34,365 nt of DNA from Sedimenticola sp. (lineage in GTDB: Bacteria; Pseudomonadota; Gammaproteobacteria; Chromatiales; Chromatiaceae), in assembly GCA_026994195.1 (NCBI GenBank), contig JALWRH010000122.1, positions 1 to 34,365 of the forward strand, written 5' to 3'. Position 1 is the stretch's first letter, and every line of letters starts with the position of its first letter. Of this stretch, positions 30,692 through 34,365 are shown piece by piece. Below the pieces are notes generated by a model that saw only the letters and a program-made list of their open reading frames with translations, did no database searches and was not told the DNA's origin. Made by a program: the position numbers and the translations under genes.

Positions 30692-30751
30692 GATATTCTC
30701 CTTGGTGTGAAAATGGAACCCATATCTCCCCCACCATACGCGGGGAGGGTT

Positions 30752-30851
30752 GGTGAGGGGGTGAAGAAGGCCTGTTCCCCCCTCACCCTGGCCCTCTCCC
30801 CCCAAGGGGAGAGGGAATATCAAATCTCCCTCCCCCAAGGGGGACAGGGAG
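30752..30851. repeat. C/G-rich inverted-repeat block in the regulator/LplT-Aas gap
   Basis: Three hairpins follow one another: GGTGAGGGGG (30752-30761) with CCCCCTCACC (30778-30787); CCCTCTCCCC (30792-30801) with GGGGAGAGGG (30806-30815) around CCAA; and CTCCCTCCCCC (30826-30836) with GGGGGACAGGGAG (30839-30851), bulged by two bases. This 'CCCTCTCCC' type of intergenic repeat is frequent in proteobacteria. It fills a third of the 313-base gap (30692-31004); the remainder (30852-31004) has only a weak GTAGC/GCTAC hairpin at 30892-30908 and no clear promoter. Confidence 0.7.
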
Positions 30852-31004
30852 CATCCATGAGCCGGGGTGGGTTCATGGCTCACGAGAGTTAGTAGCATTT
30901 TTCGCTACCCAACGGTCTATTTTATGCGCCTGTTTTCAACATAGTAGCCTATATGGCCACAAGGCGCTAATCTGGGAACCAGCAATAACAACAGGGGTAA
31001 TACT

Positions 31005-34000
31005 ATGGACAGCTTGTTCAGGCTTCGGGGCTTTTTGCCCTACATAGGGGTTCTGTTTCTCAACGCCTTCGTGGATCTGGGACACAAGATCCTCATCCAG
31101 AACACCATCTTCAAGGTCTATGACGGCCAGACCCAGATCATCCTGTCCGCCATAGTCAACGCCCTGATCCTGCTGCCCTTCGTGCTGCTATTCAGCCCCT
31201 CCGGTTATCTGGCGGACAGGTTCCGCAAACCCCGGATCATGCAGATCAGTGCGGCGGTGGCCGTGGGCCTGACCCTGCTCATCGTCCTGTCCTATCACCT
31301 GGGCTGGTTCCGGGCCGCTTTTGCCCTGACCTTCGCCCTGGCGGTGCAGAGCGCGTTCTATTCGCCGGCCAAGTATGGCTACATCAAGGAACTGACAGGC
31401 GCCTCCCGGCTGGCGTCGGCCAACGCCATTGTCCAGGCGGTGACCATCGTCGCCATCCTTTCCGGTATCTTCGTATTCTCCGTGCTGTTCGAAGCCAGCC
31501 TGGAAGGGAAAGATCTGCACAGCGAAGCGCCTATCCTGCAAGCCATGGCGCCCATCGGCTGGATTCTGGTGGCCTGCTCGGTGGCGGAGTTCCTGTTTAC
31601 CCTGCGCCTGCCACTGACCCGGGCGGAGGCCCCGGATCTGGCATTCCGCCTGAAGACCTATGCCTCGGGCCATTACCTGCGCGACAATGTGCGCAAGCTC
31701 GTTTCCAACCGCAACATCTGGCTGTCCATCGTCGGCCTGTCCGTGTTCTGGGGGATTTCCCAAGTGGTGCTGGCCGCTTTTCCCGCCTACGCCAAAGAAT
31801 ACCTGGGTGAAACCAATACCGTGGTCATTCAGGGACTCATGGCCGCCTCGGGCATCGGCATCATCATCGGCTCCCTGATTGCCGGACAGGCGTCCAGGTA
31901 CAGCATCGAGACAGGCCTCATTCCCTTGGGCGCCCTGGGCATCGTGTTCAGCCTGTTCTTGACGCCGCAACTGGATTCCAGTCTGCTCCTGGGCCTGGAT
32001 TTTCTGCTGCTGGGCGTGGCCGGCGGCCTGTTCATCGTGCCCCTGAACGCCCTCATCCAGTTTCATGCCGGCGAACGGGAGCTGGGCACGGTGCTGGCGG
32101 GCAACAACTGGGTGCAGAACCTGGTCATGCTGGCCTTTCTGGGCCTGACCGTGGCCTTCGCCCTGACAGGCATGAGCAGCGTAGGCCTGTTCCACCTGCT
32201 CACCCTCACGGCCCTGGCCGGTGCCCTCTACACGGTCTGGCAGCTGCCCCAGTCCCTGGTGCGCTATCTCATCAGCCGTCTGTTTGCCGGGGGCTACCGC
32301 ATCCGCGTCATGGGCTTCGACAACCTTCCGGGCCAGGGCGGCGTTCTCCTGCTTGGCAACCATATCAGCTGGCTGGACTGGGCCATGGTGCAGATCGCCT
32401 GTCCCCGGCCAATCCGCTTCATCATGGACCGCAACCTCTACCAGCGCTGGTATCTGAAGTGGTTCCTGGATTTCTTCGGCGTGATTCCCATCGGCCCGGG
32501 ACACAGCAAGGAGGCCCTGGCGCAGATCGGCGAGCTGCTGAAGCAGGGCGAAGTGGTCTGCCTGTTCCCGGAAGGGGCCATCAGCCGCAACGGCCAGTTG
32601 GGAAGCTTCAAGAAGGGTTTCGAGCGGGCAGTGGCGGAACTGACCGATAAGGATGGCGTGATTCTGCCCTTCTACCTGCGCGGTCTGTGGGGCAGCCGTT
32701 TCTCCCGCTCCAGCCAACAACTGCAGCAGAACCGCCGCCGCGGCCTGCGCCGGGAAGTCATTGTCGCCTTTGGCAAGCCCCTGCCGCTCCATGCCAGCGC
32801 CATACAGGTCAAGCATCAGGTCGCCGAGCTTTCCATCAGCGCCTGGGAAGCCCATACCCACAGCCTGGAGCCCGTGGCCCTGCGCTGGCTGCGCATGGCC
32901 AAACGCCGGGGGGGTGCCGATGCCGTGAGCGAAGCCCGGGGTGGCAAGAGCCTGTCGGCCCGCCGCTTCGTCACCGCAGTGCTGGCCTTTTCGCGCCTGA
33001 TCCGCCGGCGCAGCCCGGAACAGAACATCGGCCTGCTCCTGCCCACCAGCACCCCGGGGCTGATCACCAATATGGCGGTATTGCTCCTGGGCAAGACCGT
33101 GGTCAATCTCAATTTCACCGCCAACCTGGCGGCACTGCAGGCCAGCCTGGACAAGGCGGAAATCCGCTCCATCTACACATCCCGGCAATTCCTGAAGAAA
33201 CTGGAACGCAAAGGCATGAATCTCGCCCCCCTGTTCCGGCATGTGGAAGTCTTCTACCTGGAAGATATGGCCGGGGAAATCCGCCCGGCGGGAAAACTGT
33301 TCTTCCTGGCCTGCGCCACCCTGATGCCGGCATCCTGGCTGTATGCCCTGTTCGGCAGACGGGTGTCCATCGAACAACCTGCCGCCATCCTGTTCTCCAG
33401 CGGCAGCGAAGGCGCGCCCAAGGGCGTGATGCTCAGCCAGCGCAACATACTGGCCAATATCCTTCAGGTCTCCGACGTGCTGGACACCCGCAGCGACGAC
33501 TGCATCATGGCCACCCTGCCCCTGTTCCATGCTTTCGGTCTCACGGTCACCGGCCTGATGCCCCTGGTGGAAGGCATCCCCGCGGTCTGCCATCCGGACC
33601 CCACGGATGTGCTCAATATCGCCAAGGGGATCTACCGCAACCAGGGCACCATCCTCTGCGCCACGTCCACCTTTCTGCGCCTGTTCACCGCCAACCGCAA
33701 GGTGCACCCCCTGATGCTGAAGTCCCTGCGGGTGGTGGTGGCCGGGGCGGAGCGCCTGAGTCCGGAAGTGCGCGATGCCTTCAAGCTGAAATTCGGCAAG
33801 GAGATCTACGAGGGTTACGGTTCCACGGAAACCACGCCAGTGGCCAGCGTGAACCTTCCCGACCGCCTGGACCCTCAGACCTGGAAGGTGCAGGTGGGGC
33901 ACAAGCCGGGCACGGTGGGGCTGCCCCTGCCCGGGGGTGCCTTCCGCATTGTCGATCCCGACACCCTGGAAGCCCTGCCCACTGGCGAAGACGGCCTGAT

Positions 34001-34365
34001 ACTGTTCGGCGGCGCCCAGGTGATGCTCGGCTATCTGAAAGACCCGCAAAAGACCGCCGAGGTCATCGTGGAGATGGACGGCCACCGCTGGTACAAGACG
34101 GGCGACAAGGGCCATCTGGACCAGGACGGCTTTCTCACCATCGTGGATCGCTACTCCCGGTTCGCCAAAATCGGCGGAGAGATGGTCAGCCTCGGCGGCA
34201 TCGAGACGGCCCTGTACCCCCTGCTGCCCGAGGGCGTGGAAATCCTCGCCACTACGATTCCCGATGGCAGGAAGGGGGAGAAAGTAGTTTTGCTCTACAG
34301 TGGCGGCATCACCGAGGATGACTTGCAGGCGCTGATCCGGCAATCTTCCCTGAACACCCTGGCCC
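31005..34365 (+). CDS. aas: LplT-Aas fusion: transporter / acyltransferase / acyl-ACP synthetase (3' end missing)
   Basis: Open from ATG 31005 (AGGGG, spacing 7) to the window end, 1120 codons so far. Residues 1-420: MFS-type transporter with about 12 helices ('FLNAFVDLGHKILIQN', 'FYSPAKYGYIKEL', typical of LplT). About 430-620: PlsC-type 1-acyltransferase with HX4D in 'GNHISWLDW' and 'FPEGAISRNGQLGSFKKGFERA'. About 640 onward: AMP-forming ligase with the P-loop 'ILFSSGSEGAPKGV', 'YEGYGSTETTP' and 'RWYKTGDKG'. It flips lysophospholipids inward and re-acylates them, as LplT plus Aas do together in E. coli. Only the last part of the ligase's C-terminal subdomain is missing. High GC gives a 1051-codon open frame on the other strand, which is a shadow. 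Confidence 0.92.
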   Translation, partial: MDSLFRLRGFLPYIGVLFLNAFVDLGHKILIQNTIFKVYDGQTQIILSAIVNALILLPFVLLFSPSGYLADRFRKPRIMQISAAVAVGLTLLIVLSYHLGWFRAAFALTFALAVQSAFYSPAKYGYIKELTGASRLASANAIVQAVTIVAILSGIFVFSVLFEASLEGKDLHSEAPILQAMAPIGWILVACSVAEFLFTLRLPLTRAEAPDLAFRLKTYASGHYLRDNVRKLVSNRNIWLSIVGLSVFWGISQVVLAAFPAYAKEYLGETNTVVIQGLMAASGIGIIIGSLIAGQASRYSIETGLIPLGALGIVFSLFLTPQLDSSLLLGLDFLLLGVAGGLFIVPLNALIQFHAGERELGTVLAGNNWVQNLVMLAFLGLTVAFALTGMSSVGLFHLLTLTALAGALYTVWQLPQSLVRYLISRLFAGGYRIRVMGFDNLPGQGGVLLLGNHISWLDWAMVQIACPRPIRFIMDRNLYQRWYLKWFLDFFGVIPIGPGHSKEALAQIGELLKQGEVVCLFPEGAISRNGQLGSFKKGFERAVAELTDKDGVILPFYLRGLWGSRFSRSSQQLQQNRRRGLRREVIVAFGKPLPLHASAIQVKHQVAELSISAWEAHTHSLEPVALRWLRMAKRRGGADAVSEARGGKSLSARRFVTAVLAFSRLIRRRSPEQNIGLLLPTSTPGLITNMAVLLLGKTVVNLNFTANLAALQASLDKAEIRSIYTSRQFLKKLERKGMNLAPLFRHVEVFYLEDMAGEIRPAGKLFFLACATLMPASWLYALFGRRVSIEQPAAILFSSGSEGAPKGVMLSQRNILANILQVSDVLDTRSDDCIMATLPLFHAFGLTVTGLMPLVEGIPAVCHPDPTDVLNIAKGIYRNQGTILCATSTFLRLFTANRKVHPLMLKSLRVVVAGAERLSPEVRDAFKLKFGKEIYEGYGSTETTPVASVNLPDRLDPQTWKVQVGHKPGTVGLPLPGGAFRIVDPDTLEALPTGEDGLILFGGAQVMLGYLKDPQKTAEVIVEMDGHRWYKTGDKGHLDQDGFLTIVDRYSRFAKIGGEMVSLGGIETALYPLLPEGVEILATTIPDGRKGEKVVLLYSGGITEDDLQALIRQSSLNTLA

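Noticed and set aside
30692-30898. N-terminal extension of the XRE regulator
   Set aside because: It translates the GC hairpin block into Gly/Pro/Leu repeats; GTG 30691 has the ribosome site.
31188-34343. 1051-codon open frame on the minus strand
   Set aside because: Exactly antisense to the LplT-Aas fusion, whose domains and motifs are unmistakable. The frame is rich in His, Gln and Gly with no fold-like pattern, as expected from GC-rich codon shadowing.
1-34365. CRISPR arrays, tRNA/rRNA genes, integrases or complete insertion sequences
   Set aside because: None seen on reading through the gaps; the only repeats are REP-type hairpins, the 101-bp element and short operator-like repeats.

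Overview
The window looks like a chromosomal segment of a GC-rich gammaproteobacterium that respires or oxidises inorganic substrates. Support: six multihaem c-type cytochromes, an SHP/DHC cytochrome locus, a CzcCBA-type metal efflux pump, an OprC/NosA-type copper receptor, a Gram-negative class GN sortase pair, REP-type hairpins and an LplT-Aas fusion. Genus cannot be fixed from the sequence alone. There is no tRNA, rRNA, CRISPR array, transposase or phage gene in it.

Region 1 (1-10158, minus strand) is one tightly packed operon of nine genes, read from right to left: a secreted octahaem cytochrome, a tiny Cys-rich membrane protein, an outer-membrane beta-barrel, then hepta-, octa- and hexahaem cytochromes, a NapH-like iron-sulfur membrane protein fused to an eight-haem domain, a trihaem cytochrome, and an NHL beta-propeller protein cut by the window edge. 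Most junctions are 1-4 nt overlaps. About 40 haem-binding motifs are encoded. The set has the parts expected for a route from the quinone pool or cytoplasm, through the periplasm, to a barrel and a large outer cytochrome: a candidate electron conduit that I cannot match to a named system. A good sigma-54 promoter lies in front of it.

Region 2 (10541-16373) is an SHP-type locus: cytochrome b561, a cytochrome b561-DHC fusion, SHP (oxygen-binding cytochrome with Asn ligand), dihaem cytochrome DHC, an EF-hand protein and remains of a PepSY-like gene, facing a PepSY / response regulator / histidine kinase operon. Region 3 (16609-22406) is czcC-czcB-(31-aa ORF)-czcA-DUF3240. Four promoters in regions 2 and 3 carry the same 6-N5-6 direct repeat (consensus WTTCAG-NYTGG-WTTCAG in the three strong copies; the fourth, before shp, is degenerate), each with its last half-site exactly 10 nt before a -10 hexamer. 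This predicts one regulon for the OmpR-type regulator, joining the SHP redox genes, the regulator's own operon and the metal pump.

Region 4 (22593-29945) holds the copper receptor, a NifX/NafY-like small protein, the sortase with its dedicated VIT/vWA target and a new 52-aa leader ORF, an IPTL-type surface protein, and an unknown membrane protein. REP hairpins sit at two convergent gene ends and a terminator hairpin at a third. Region 5 (29939-34365) has an XRE-type regulator and an LplT-Aas (transporter/acyltransferase/acyl ligase) fusion running off the right edge.
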